The notes below the pieces were generated by a model, which saw nothing but the letters and a program-made list of their open reading frames with translations, was not told where the DNA came from and ran no database searches. A program made the translations under genes and the position numbers. From contig CM060175.1 of NCBI GenBank assembly GCA_030549775.1, positions 41,977,415-42,041,414 on the forward strand: a DNA stretch of 64,000 bases. Reading direction: 5' to 3'. Of this stretch, positions 44,814 through 56,297 are shown one piece after another. Positions within the stretch are counted from its first letter, which is position 1, and every line of letters starts with the position of its first letter. Origin of the DNA: Tamarix chinensis (taxonomy: Eukaryota > Streptophyta > Magnoliopsida > Caryophyllales > Tamaricaceae).

Positions 44814-46735
44814 TGTAATACCTTGTATAAAGAAGTATTTTTGTATAATTTTGAAAGGAAAATGAATTTTTTAAATGGTTGTGAAAATATGTTTAAACTA
44901 GGGAACCAATCAACTAGTAAGCTGGGGTATTGCTTTGCTGGTTCTTCATCTTAGTACGCCAAATATAGTCAACTAGTTCTCTTGGAATTCACGATCTCTA
45001 CTCTATTTTTGAGCTCAAATATCTTCCAATCCTTAACTAGCTTTGAGAATATGTTAAGATTTGATTATAAATAATTTTTAGGGAGTTTTAAATATTTATT
45101 ACAAGCTAATTTTTAGATTTAATCCTTACTTGACATGATTCCCATCTTTTTTCACCTTTTTCTATTCTGTCCTTAATTTCCTATTCCTTATCTCTACACC
45201 TGGTGGGTGCACTGCATATTATCCCTTCCAATCTAAATCCTACCTTTTAGGGCCTTTTTTTTTAATCTAATCAAATATTTCCCCTTATCACTTGGTCATC
45301 TCCTACACTCTAGTCCACATCCCCTTTGTGCAGTTTTCTTCCTCATACTTAAGTGTGCATGGTCCTTGTGTTCCCTTGCACTTTTAGCTCAACTAGACTT
45401 ATTATGCCTTCATTTGTGCTTAGTTAATTCCATAGCAACTCCCTTGTGTTCCCTTTTACAATAAAATCCTCTAAGTGCTCCTTTGTTATTCCTCTTGGTT
45501 TCTCATCTTCTACTCCCTCTCCCTCTCTTTGTTTTCACCTTATTTTAACCTCTAAATGTATTTTTCTAAATGGGTTTCTCTTATTCTTAATAGGAGAGCA
45601 AGAATATTGGGAGTTGGAGTTGCATAGTGGAGTGGTCTTCTTTGCTTGAAAACTTGCTTGATAAGTACACTTGGTTAGACCTTGTAAATGTATAATGATA
45701 TGTTATGTGTTAAATGGTTGTTTGTTTTATAACATCATTCCATGATTAAGTTATGTTAAAATCATGTTTTAAGAGGTTGGAAGCATGGAATTGGCCTCAG
45801 GAGCATGATAGGGTCGGTTATTTTGGATGAAGAATTATGGAGTCGAATGTGACATGATTAATGTACAATTTGGTAGTTTGAGTGTTAGTGTATATAGAGT
45901 TAAGGTTATGTTTAATTTTGGAAATTTTCATGATTTATGGGTGTGTGGATTAAGTTTGAAATCATAATAATTTTCAAATTATATTTTTCCTAGTATAACT
46001 AACCAACTGGTCTCCAGCAAAAATAATCTATTAGTTTACTAGTAGACTAGTTTTAACCTATCAATCAATTAGTTTGCTAGGATTTATGGTATTGGTTTAG
46101 CGTGGTGCCATACAGTTGGTTAGGCTTATAACCAGCCAACTAATATTTCTATACAAGTCAATTGGTTTGTTTGTTTTACATTATTTTCACATAACTTATT
46201 TCACATATCAACCCACTCGTTTGTCTGGGACTTTTAGTGTACTTTTTAAGGGTTGACCCCTAGGATTGATTTATTATTTGGCATTAGAAATTTTTAAATA
46301 GTGATTAAAATGAGAATATTTTGCTTAATTTTAATATGGTCTGAGATTATGCGGAAGATAATGGAATTTTGTATTGAATTCCCTTTGTGGATTAGCTGGT
46401 GGTTTAGCCTACTTCTACTTGAGTTGCACTGGTTATCTATTCTCAGTTAGTTGGAGGTTTTAATCCACATTTAATTGAGCTATATTAGATAGTTATATTG
46501 GGTTAAATTGTGGTTTTAATCCATCTATATTTGAGATGTGCTAATTATCTCAATTTGATTAGCTAGTGGTAGACAATCCACTTACCTAAATCGGATTATG
46601 TTATGAGAATGGTATATGTTGTGTGATGAGTATGTATGAGTTTTTTTTAATGATTTTATCATGATTGGTATATGATAGAATGTATGTATAAAATAATTTA
46701 CTGATTAGATACCATGTCTTATGTGTTATAGGGGA
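44814..46735 (+). mobile_element. Family D copy 4, left part
   Basis: Starts TGTAATACCTTGTAT, then A+T-rich sequence, a pyrimidine-rich leader at about 45130-45560, and repeats of the type GCTAGTGGT-AATCCA at about 46380-46600. It stops at the GGGGA target site of element E; the copy resumes at 63448. Confidence 0.55.
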
Positions 46736-47384
46736 CGATGTGGATGTGGGTTAAAAGAATTCAAGACCATCGAATGTATCTTCTTTAGTTTTTGTGTAAC
46801 ATACCATCAACACAATACAAAACTTTGATACTTCACAAAGATAGTCATCAAATGCTTTTTAATGAGAACTCATAAATATTCACTCACTAAATTTAATCAA
46901 AAGAAACTATACTCACAAAGAGAATGAAAAACTCACAAAGAGACCTTTTAAATTCAATTCAACTTCACATATCATACAACCCACAAAATTAATCCATATT
47001 AATAGGATATAACCCATGCCAACCAGCCCTATAATACTCATGGAAAGGGCTTTGTTACAAAATTTGTTACATAAAATCATTACTAATAACTAAGCCCTAG
47101 TTAATTACAACTAACTTACTAGTTGTCATTATACACATGGCATAGTTGTAGGCGACTTATTCCATCTATCATTTTGTCACCTTTGATTGGTCAACCACTT
47201 TTTCAACTTAGAAAGGCTTTATTTGGTTGCACAAAAATTATATATTTGCAAGATTCCTCATTTTTGAATCAAATATTCAAGAAAGTGGTTTTAATTTAGA
47301 AAACACTTCCAAGATATTCAAGAAACATCTCAAACATGTCCAAGAAACAAGTTTAGATGTATTAAAAAATATGCACTTACATCA
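46736..47384 (-). repeat. 3' LTR of element E
   Basis: 649 bp. The left end reads CGATGTGGATG (TG changed to CG by comparison with the other LTR) and the right end CTTACATCA. Confidence 0.85.
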
Positions 47385-48940
47385 TTCCCCCCTTGAAAAA
47401 AATTTGACCTCAAATTTTAATCTTCGAATAAGAAATCCCAACAAAGAAGAACATATATTCCAAGATGATGCTTATCTTTAAACTCCATGAGAATATACCT
47501 TTAGATGTTTGAAAAATAATAAAAGAACTTGAAAAATGATCCACAACCAAATTGGTTTTCATGTTGAAGCTTCAAACTTGAGGCATATGACATGTAATCT
47601 TCATGCACCACTCTTGAATCACTTAGAATCTTCATGGCTTGATCTCCACATGTCTTCAATGTACATGTTACACCTTTGAGTTCATCATCACAAGTCTTTG
47701 AATCCTTCAAAGGCACCATGTACACAACATCTCCATCTGTACACTAAGTCACAGTAGGTTGATAATGCACTTCCTTTTCTTGCATCAATTTAAACCCCCT
47801 CAATATGAAACACACTTTGCCTTCTTCACCATCCACACTTTCACATTCACTAGGATCAAATACATCCACATTTTTATGTTCGCCTTCTTTCCTTTCTTTA
47901 GTAACATCACCCCGATCTCTTTGTCCATACGAAAAATCTTTGTCTCTTAAATTTGAATTTATCCATACGAAAAATCTTGCACATGTTTTCTCCCTTCTTT
48001 TGGTCACATCACACATGAGGGAAAGTTTTCAAACTCTCTTGCATATTCTTCTAACTTGTATTGTCTTGCTTGAGAGTAATCATCCTTATGAAATTATTTT
48101 GAACTCCTTTGGAATGAATTTCCTCTATATGTACTTCTTGAAAATTTCCCAAGTCTTTATCTTCGGTTTGCCATCTTTTTTTCTTTAACTTCATCACATT
48201 TTCAAACCATGTACGTGAAAAATTTCTTAACTTCAAGAATAGCACTTTGCACATCATTTAATCATCATAATCTTTAAGTCAAAAATTACATCTAGAGTTT
48301 GCATCAAATCTATAAAAATTTCAACATCTATCTCACCATAGAAATATAGAATATCGACCTTCATATACCTCTCTTCATTATCTTCAAGCCTTCAAATGGA
48401 ACCTCTTTCACTTCAACTTGACCATTCTAAATGGGAGCTTTATTTATTGTACTCTGTTCTTTCATTAGCTTGCCCATCTTTACTTTGCAAAGCCCTTCAT
48501 AGCATACTTTCATGCCTATCACGACCAGCTTGTCTTTGATCTTCTATATGTTGTACTTGTAAATGTATCTTTGTTATAGTATCTAGAAGAGATCTCATAG
48601 CATAATGCCTTGCCATATTCAATTTTGACCGAAAACACAACTTCAAATGCTTTCTTGATGGTATTCAACAAGATCTTGATGAAGTTCTTAGTTAATTATA
48701 AACTAACACTAATGAATATCTTCAACTACAATACTATGAAGATGAATTAATCTTCCTAAAAATGAATCTTGATAGGTTCATGGAAAGAAATGGATGATAT
48801 TGAAGGAAATAAAGAATGAAATTGGAGAAATAATTTTGAACTACCCACCCACAATGAACACAACTCCACAAATAAAATACTCCAAACTAGGATTGAGAAT
48901 ACCTTAATGAAGGATTCAAGATGAGCTTTGATACCACTTT
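47385..48940 (-). other. Interior of element E
   Basis: Begins with TTCCCCCCTT (polypurine tract on minus) and ends at the PBS. Minus-strand frames of 68-90 residues at 47501-47725, 47744-48016 and 48051-48257 show no known domain. They might be remains of one longer charged protein, but this is not supported further. Confidence 0.6.
48925..48936 (-). other. Primer binding site of element E
   Basis: TGGTATCAAAGC on minus, one mismatch from the tRNA-iMet type site, four bases from the LTR border. Confidence 0.8.
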
Positions 48941-49119
48941 TGATGTGGATGTGGATTGGAAGAACTCAAGACCACCAAATGTATCTTCTTTAGCTTTAGT
49001 GTAACACACCATCATACACAATAAAGAACTTTGATACTTCATAAATAGTAATCAAAGGTTTGTTTAATAAGAACTTACAAAGAATCACTTACTAAAGACA
49101 ATAAAAAGAAACTACACAT
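48941..49119 (-). repeat. 5' LTR of element E, outer fragment
   Basis: TGATGTGGATGTGG onward parallels 46736-46917 and is cut at 49119 by the family D insertion. Confidence 0.85.
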
Positions 49120-51902
49120 TGTAACACTCCCATTTTTCACTACCAAAAAATTTCATTTGAACTTGTTGTAGAAATGAAAATGCAAAAACAACTTATGAAA
49201 AATGGGGTGCTACCACCATATCTAACACAAGATGGGAACCTCACTACCTAACTTGTGCTAGATATAAGGCTAAGTATCCAACCGAACAAAATATAAGGAC
49301 AACTAGAGTGCACAAGATAAGAACACTCCTTGTTTACAACCCAAGGCTACATAGGATAAATATGTACAAGGTACAAATAAGGAAGATAAATTTTCTAAAT
49401 GGAATTAAATGGTCACTCAAGGACCACGAGAAATTCTTCAGAAAACCTATACTCAACAACCTCAAGATTCTGAGAGGATAAAGGACCACTTAATGGTGGT
49501 CCTCAGGAATACCTGCAGCCAACCTCTTGCTCATAGGATTGAGCGGGGGTTTGCAACAACCCCATTAGTATGCATACATACCGAGTAAACTAATCTACCG
49601 CCATCATGTAGTTCTTTGTGCAGGCAAGATCCATACTACATACTCATGGCACAACTTACCCAAATGTGCATATGATTTTGCTATCATGTCTTTTACGTTT
49701 GATTACATTGTTCATACAATATATGAGTCAATCCTCTAAATCATGCATGGTTATATTCATATCAACACAACAAGGAATTTACTCTTTTAACATGCACACC
49801 ATCTACGCATGTATCATGAAATAATTGGATTATTCATTCAACGAAAGATAAATTATAATTAGCATAGTGATGATGAAATGGGAATTTGTGTACAACACTT
49901 AACCATGGATAAATCATGATCATCATAATAATAAGGCATGAAATAACTCATGGATCATTCCAGACTGTATATTTGTATCATAATAGGCATCCCATATAGC
50001 ATATTATTAGCATGAAATTCCAAGTAGATAGGCGTAAGGCATACCACTTATTCATGGCTTAAATAAGGTGTAAGCTCTCAAGTATTCGTAAATCAAAGTG
50101 GACCCTATATTAAGTAACAATAAATAATATAACCAAACCTAACTAGCTACTTCATCTTTAACCCTCATTTTGGTCAACATCTTTCTTTAGGTAAAATGAA
50201 GTTTCTTTGCCCAAACCTTATGCATCAAGTGAGTGTATTCTTAATTTACCCCTAGTTCTTGAGCAAGGTGGGATTATTCCCCATGGTCTCTCAATACCAT
50301 GGAATCCACCCAAATAGTGGACATAAAGTCATTTCAAAGTAACAATAGACCAAAGTCCTAGCTCATGCTGAGGAAACCAAACAGACATAAGTCTAGGTTC
50401 CTATCCATCCTGTGGTGACTAGGCCCTTAAGTATCAATACCCCTAGCACATTATTAGTGTCTAGAGTAGGAAGGGCACTGGGGTTAATAAGGATCCTAAG
50501 ATCAACTAAGATCCCGCTTGAAGGCAGATTAACCCTTAGTAGCTAATCGAGGATCGAATAATCTATAACTTTCATAGTGCTCGTTCCACTTTAAATGATT
50601 AGTCTCTTATTAGTTCGGGAAAGTCATTTCACATAAAGGCCCACACAACAATATCATACCAACATACATGCCTTTTTCATTCAATTCACCCATACAAGGT
50701 TCTCAAATTAATTAGTGTTCCCATTTTGAGTCTCTTCAAGATATCATTCCATTACACTATCCATTATGCCAAAGAGTGAAATTTTTGAATATTAAATAAT
50801 AATCATAATTATGCAAGACAACCATAAAATTTCCATTTATTCTCTTGTTCACAATTTAACTATAGCTTATGCCAAGGTTAAGGTCATAGTTTAGTATTCT
50901 GCCGTAGACTTACCTGTGTATTTAAGGATGTTCCAATCAATTTCTTGGGTCACAAATTAACCAATTATAGGTCATCTGGAGTCCAAAACTAGTTTACAAC
51001 TATTTATTTATTTATTTCATTAGCCTTGTGAAAACTTTTAATCATAGGTAAGGTTAACTCAAGACATCTTATATGATTGTATCATTTCCCTTTATCTTTG
51101 TTAAGCCATTTCACCTTCTGATCTCTCATTTTAGGGCCAAGTATAAGTCATTAGAGGTCTATCATAAATAATTTTAATCCAATATTACCTTAAGTAAAAC
51201 CCATTTTTATCCATTTGATCATTTATTCATATTAGGTGCACAAAGAAGGCTAAAGGCTACACTAAGGTCAAGCATTGAATGATTTCCTTTTATTACCTTT
51301 AATTCATTATTTAACTTCGTTAATCTAGGTAATTTAATATCTATCAGTATAGTATATCATTAGTCAAGCATAAGAACATGTAGATATCACATTCAGAAGG
51401 AAAATATGTAAGAAAACAAAACTGGCTGAGACCAGTTGATCGGTTTCAAAAACTAGTCAATGGGTCTCATTGACTAGTCAATTGGTTTCATGGACAAGTC
51501 GATATGGTAAGCTACTGCCAACCTCCCAGTGGTAGGCATCTATTCAAGTGTTCTAATAACCAGTTAATCGGTTTGGCCATACCGATTGATAGGTCTAACC
51601 CGAGGCTAAGGCTTTTGGATTTATAGAGAAACAAGTTGATTGGTTGACCCAACCAGTCAATTGTTCTAGGAACCAGTTGATTGGTTTGGTTGAAGCAGTC
51701 AATCAGTTTAAATCCCAGTCTAGAATCTCCAAAATCACAGACCAACCAGTTGATCGGTCTACCAAACCTATTGATCAATCTTGGAGACCCATCGATTGGT
51801 CTGGGAAAAAGCGGTTCACAAAGGCACCAATAATGCATGATCAATTTCCATGACGTGTTCAATCAAACACAAACATTAAGCTCAAGTCATTCAAGGTATT
51901 TT
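49120..51902 (-). mobile_element. Family D copy 3, 3' part (minus strand)
   Basis: The border TGTAACACTCCC at 49120 is the complement of the family terminus GGGTGTTACA, and the next 50 bp match the complement of 56240-56297 with differences. On minus it carries TTTACTCGGTATG and CTGCAGGT, the 3' block, near 49500-49600, and an array of CCAGTTGATCGGTTT-like units at 51420-51800. It is interrupted at 51902 by copy 1. Confidence 0.65.
51420..51800. repeat. Tandem array of CCAGTTGATCGGTTT-type units
   Basis: Many diverged copies of (A)CCAGTTGATTGGTTT and TAGTCAATGGGTCT, alternating in sense. It sits where copies 1, 2 and 5 have their CCACCGGCTATAATAGTGG array. Similar units recur at 45990-46150 and 62950-63030. 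Confidence 0.7.
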
Positions 51903-52811
51903 TGTAATCCCCCAAAAATTTTAAAAGCCTATACTTTAATAAATTACTTTTATTAGGGATACTTTAACTCTTAGACTTATTTAATTTAATTACATTGAGG
52001 ATTTTGCCTATTAAATTTATTTAACTTAATTATTTTGTGGGTTTTAAGTATACCAAATTAGATGTGAGTGTTTAATAAATTAAAATAAATAAATTGCTAT
52101 TTCATCATACTCATTTTATTTAAATAAGGTTCAAACCAATATTTTTCTAAAAGCTACCCTTTTAAACTAATATAATAAGACATATTAAGATAAATTACTA
52201 AAATTTTAATTATCTACCAAAAATACTATAACTCACCCCATAAGTCATTTTAATTTTCTTCCCTAATTATTTTCCTTAATCCCTTTTTCTCCCTTATTTT
52301 CCTTTTCTCTTTTTTCTCTCCCCCCTCTCTCCTTTCTCCCTTCTCTCCCCCATTTCCCCCGACTGGGCCAGCCCACCGGCCCAGATCAGTTTTCTTCCCC
52401 CCGTCTCGCACGCTAGGCCCGCCTTGCTTCTCCTTCGCCCGAACCGCCCGGCCGATCGCCCCCTTCCTTTTCTTTTCTCCCCTAGACCGACCGGTCCAGC
52501 CCCTTTACCCTTTTCTTCCTCCCCGCGCGTGACCTGCAAGTCGCCACCCAGCCCCCTCTGCGCCGACCACCTGCGTGCGCCGCCTGCACGCCGCCTCCCC
52601 CCTTCCTGACTTTCCAGCCACCCTCCCCCAACAGGCCGACATCCCCGCCATCACTCCCAGGCCTGCCCCGCACCTTTTTCCCTTCCCCGACCAACCAACA
52701 GGTCTGCCATGGCAGACCCGCGTCAGCCTGCCACAGCCGGCCGGCGTGCCCGATTGCCACCTGACCCGCCTCTCTCTGTCCCCTCTCTCGATACTCCCCC
52801 ATTTTCAAGCC

Positions 52812-52819
52812 TATAAATA
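52812..52819 (+). promoter_or_regulatory. TATA box of family D copy 1
   Basis: TATAAATA followed by CCCCCC, between a pyrimidine-rich region and a C-rich leader. The same TATAAATACCC occurs in copy 5. Transcription would start some 30 bp downstream and read right. Confidence 0.5.
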
Positions 52820-53403
52820 CCCCCCAAGGATCCAGCATCGGGCTTTTTCGAAACCACAGCCCAAAAATCGCCTTGCGCCACCCCTATTTTAGATAGCCAC
52901 CCCGTCGCCGCCGCCCATCTCCGCCGCTTGATCCACCCCCGAAACTCTTCCTTGCATCACCCTCCACCGACCTAGGCCTCCCTCACCCCTTGGTTTGCTC
53001 TGCACGCGCCACCCCGGTCGTGCAAAGTGACCTTCCCGATCAAGCCAGCCTCGAACCCCACCGCCCTTCTCACCGCTGCCCACCGCCGTGCCGCCACTTC
53101 CAGCACCCCCTCTGCCTTCTAAAACCACCAAGGGAGCTTCCCCAACCTCCCTAGACCCTCTGTTTTCCCTTCCAACCTCTCCTTTTCCTTCCTTCCCCTT
53201 CACCACTTCTCCACCTTCCTTCTCCACCATCACTGCCGCCGCCGCCGTCGTGGGCCGTGCACCGTCACTTGTGCCACCAGCACCCTAGGTGGCCCTCTAA
53301 ACTTTCCCAACCCCTAAATCCTTGTTGTTCAAGTGTTAATTATTTTTAGTGGTATCATTAGTATTATTCTTAAGGTTATTATCATTATTATTTATTATTA
53401 TTA

Positions 53404-53450
<47 letters not shown>

Positions 53451-53451
53451 T
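53404..53451. repeat. TAC microsatellite
   Basis: About 16 ACT/TAC units inside family D copy 1. Confidence 0.95.
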
Positions 53452-53560
53452 TAATTTATTATTATTTAACCTGAATTCGAAATAATCAAACTATTATGAC
53501 TATTAATATTAATGACCTATAACCTTAGTATTATTATTTCAACATCATCATCGTTATTAC

Positions 53561-53561
<1 letters not shown>

Positions 53562-53611
<50 letters not shown>
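53562..53611. repeat. TTA microsatellite
   Basis: About 17 TTA units, with more interrupted TTA and TAC motifs to about 53760. Confidence 0.95.
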
Positions 53612-53612
<1 letters not shown>

Positions 53613-55319
53613 GTTACTATTATTATTATTATTAGTATTATTATTCTCACTATCATCATTAGTAATATTGCTATTAGTAGTATTAGTATAATACTAACCT
53701 CACTAGCACTAATATTGTTACCATTATTATTAACATTGAAACTATTACCGTTAATAATAAATACTATTATATTTGCTTTAAATTATTGTAACTATTAAGA
53801 CCTATTTTGATTAGTAGTAGCGCAATTAGCTACCTTAAGAATGAAACCCTACTTGCTTTTACTTATAAAGGCATTATTAGTATTGATAGCCCTAATGGTA
53901 AGTTAAAGATAAGGTCAGGTAGAGAGAATGGTGTTTTGGGTCAGAGGGAAATTAACCTCTAGTTTTTCCCTCTTATAGGCGAATCAAGTCGAAACCCGGA
54001 GGAGGCGTAGGAACGTGCTCCAAGACCGGTGTCGTGTTAGGTAAGGACAAAACTATGGCCTTGTGCTATGTGTGATGTGTTGATGGATGATGAGTATGCC
54101 ATGTTAATGTGTATTATGCATGTGTTATGAATAACCTGTTTTGTGTAGCGTAGCGTGGATAATGAGGTATAATGTGTGTGCCTTATATCGTACGAGCATG
54201 ACATGTTCCATGTTTGATGTTTGATGATGTGACATGATATGGCCCTCTAGGACATGCATGCTAGGATTTTGGGTAGCATGAAATGATAATAAAAGAACAA
54301 CGGGAAAGTGGACGTTTGGGAAGTTTGCATGTGGGGAACTAGACCTTGCATGGGTGTGATCCTTACGTGGGAAAAGTGGATTTGGGTTGTAAGTAAGAGT
54401 TTTGGAGAGTCTTAGAGCGATTGGAGACTTGGTATGAAAAATAGTATATGAGTTGGTGCATAAGAGACCTAATTAGGGTTTTGTGAGTAAGTGGGTGTTG
54501 GGGAGTGTGCAGGGAGTATTTAAATTCTGCATAGGGATGAATCTTACATGAGGAAAGTTGATTTAGGAAGTAAATAAGATAATGTAAAAGTTATGGGTCC
54601 ATTGGAGATTTGGGTGCAAAACTTTACGTGGGTTGATGTAAGGGTGTCTAAGGGACCCAATTAGGGTTTTGGGAGAAAATGAGGAATTTAAAGGGTACAA
54701 GGGTAAAAATGATCAAGGAAGGATGGAGTATGGGGTTGAGAGTGAAAACTCACTTATATAAAGGATGAGTATGAGTTTTCTAAATGAGAGAAGAGATTTT
54801 GGGGTGAAAGAGGGAAGTTACTTGTTGAGGAAGTAAAGTGTTAGGGTTTGGTGCGGCCAACTAGGGTTGGTGTGGTCAACTAGGGTTTTGATGTGGCCTA
54901 CTAGGGTTTTTCCGGTCACATGCGAAATCGAGGAGTAAAGTGATATGTCTTGGGGTTTGACCTAATGAGGGTGAGATGTGGGGTGAAGAATAAATAATGG
55001 TAAGGTAAGTGAGAAGGGGTTGGGCCACATAGGCCCAACTAGGGTTTCCAAGGGGAAAACCCTAGAGTTGAGAATAGGCGAGATCGATGTCGTAGGGTGT
55101 TGGGTTTAACCTAAACTTCCAGGAGTTGGTCTTTCATTATGTGTGAGCTTAAGGGGGAAATAATGTCGGGGTGTGATTAGGGGTGCACGAGTCTCAACAT
55201 ATGGGACGGGCCCTCTTGAAAGGAAAGCAGTAGAATGTTGTTGGCATGCATGTTAAGGGTGAAGTGTGATTTAATAAGACAAGGATAAGACATTAATCAC
55301 GTAAAGCGAAAGATGTTAA

Positions 55320-55630
55320 GCCTAGCCCAGTCCGGTCCACCGGTAAGAATAGTGGTCAGAGGCGTTCTGCCCTGTGCGATTCGTTCTGGTCCACCGGCTA
55401 TAATAGTGGTCAGAGGCGTTCTGCCCTATGTGTTTACTTCCGGTCCACCGGCTATAACAGTGGGGGTTTTGGCTCGACAGACCCAAGTAAATAAGTTAAT
55501 CCACGGGAAAAATACTAAATACTTACAGCGAAACACCATGTGAGTCGGGGCCAGTCCGATCCACCGGTCTGAGGCGTTCTGCCCTGTGTGTTTACTTCCG
55601 GTCCACCGGCTATAATAGTGGGGTCCCCGC
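55320..55630 (+). repeat. Tandem array, GGTCCACCGGCTATAATAG units
   Basis: Five units of the form GGTCCACCGGCTATAATAGT, most followed by GGTCAGAGGCGTTCTGCCC, at about 55334, 55392, 55442, 55558 and 55601. Related units are at 61885-62240 in copy 2 and, complemented, at 1-225 in copy 5. Confidence 0.85.
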
Positions 55631-55811
55631 ACTCACATGGACTATTGAAGAATATGTGTGGAATGAACATATTATTAATGAGATTAAAGAATAAGTCACT
55701 AGAAAAGTATTCAGGTCTTATCTTGCGGGTTATCGCATGTTGTCTATATGATTGTGTTATGTGTGCTATATGGTATGATTGTATGCTTGGCCTTAGCGCA
55801 CCTGCGCCCTT

Positions 55812-55960
55812 ACTCAGTATTGGACCCGTACTGATACTACCTTGATTGACTGGGTCCTGTGATGATCCACCAATGGTGGGGAGCAGACCTCCTATGCAGG
55901 TTTGATCGGTTACTAATTTGGGGTGGAAGGCTTGACTTGAGTGAGTAGGCAATCCGGATA
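55812..55960 (+). repeat. Conserved 3' block of family D (copy 1)
   Basis: TTACTCAGTATTGGACCCGT, ACTGATACTACC, GGTCCTGTGATGATCCAC and AGCAGACCTCCTATGCAGGT are almost unchanged at 62627-62780 in copy 2, in contrast to the poor match elsewhere. A short form is at 63456-63500. Confidence 0.85.
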
Positions 55961-56297
55961 TTGGTCCCTTGGGATCTGTTTTATTTAGCTATATTTTGTA
56001 CTACGCTTCTTGTTTTGAAACCGTACTCTTAAGTTGTAATCTTAACGATATTTTAACCGTTGTTGACTCGTGGTTTTCGTGAATGGTCTATGTTAACTAG
56101 GGACCTATGTTTTGATGACTCTTACTTAACGATTGTTTAGTTTAGCCTTATCACTTAGTATCAGAACGATAGGAGTGAACCGGTCTGGTACTAAGTGTGG
56201 CGGTAATACCCCCAAGTTTATGGTTTTAATTCTTTCGCTTCCGCTAAATCTTCTGATTTAAACGAAATTTTTCAGTAGTAAATTTGGGGGTGTTACA

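Larger units (their letters stand above)
51903..56297 (+). mobile_element. Family D copy 1: complete 4395-bp solo-LTR-like element
   Basis: Begins TGTAATCCCCCAAAAATTTT and ends GGGGGTGTTACA, with a perfect ATTTT duplication on both sides (51898-51902 and 56298-56302). TG/CA-type ends and a 5-bp duplication fit an LTR retrotransposon LTR. Order: A+T-rich; C/T-rich from 52260; TATAAATA at 52812; C-rich leader to 53300; TAC and TTA microsatellites; TTATAG / AGGTAAGG splice-like sites at about 53980-54044; the phrase CTCTAGGACATGCATGCTAGG; a tandem array at 55320-55630; and a conserved block at 55812-55960. No PBS follows and no retroelement protein is encoded. An LTR of this size suggests a Tat/Ogre-like source, but that is inference. 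Confidence 0.85.

Noticed and set aside
51512..51862. A 116-codon minus-strand frame with repeated RPIDW/KPINW words
   Set aside because: Translation of the tandem CCAGTTGATCGGTTT array of family D copy 3.
52294..53288. Overlapping Pro-rich and Gly-rich frames of up to 118 codons
   Set aside because: Same cause: the C-rich promoter and leader of family D copy 1. No domain is visible and the same region of other copies has no matching frame.
49120..56297. One DNA transposon with long inverted repeats (TGTAACACTCC ... GGGTGTTACA)
   Set aside because: The inverse ends are the equivalent termini of two oppositely oriented family D copies; the ATTTT duplication places the left end of copy 1 at 51903.
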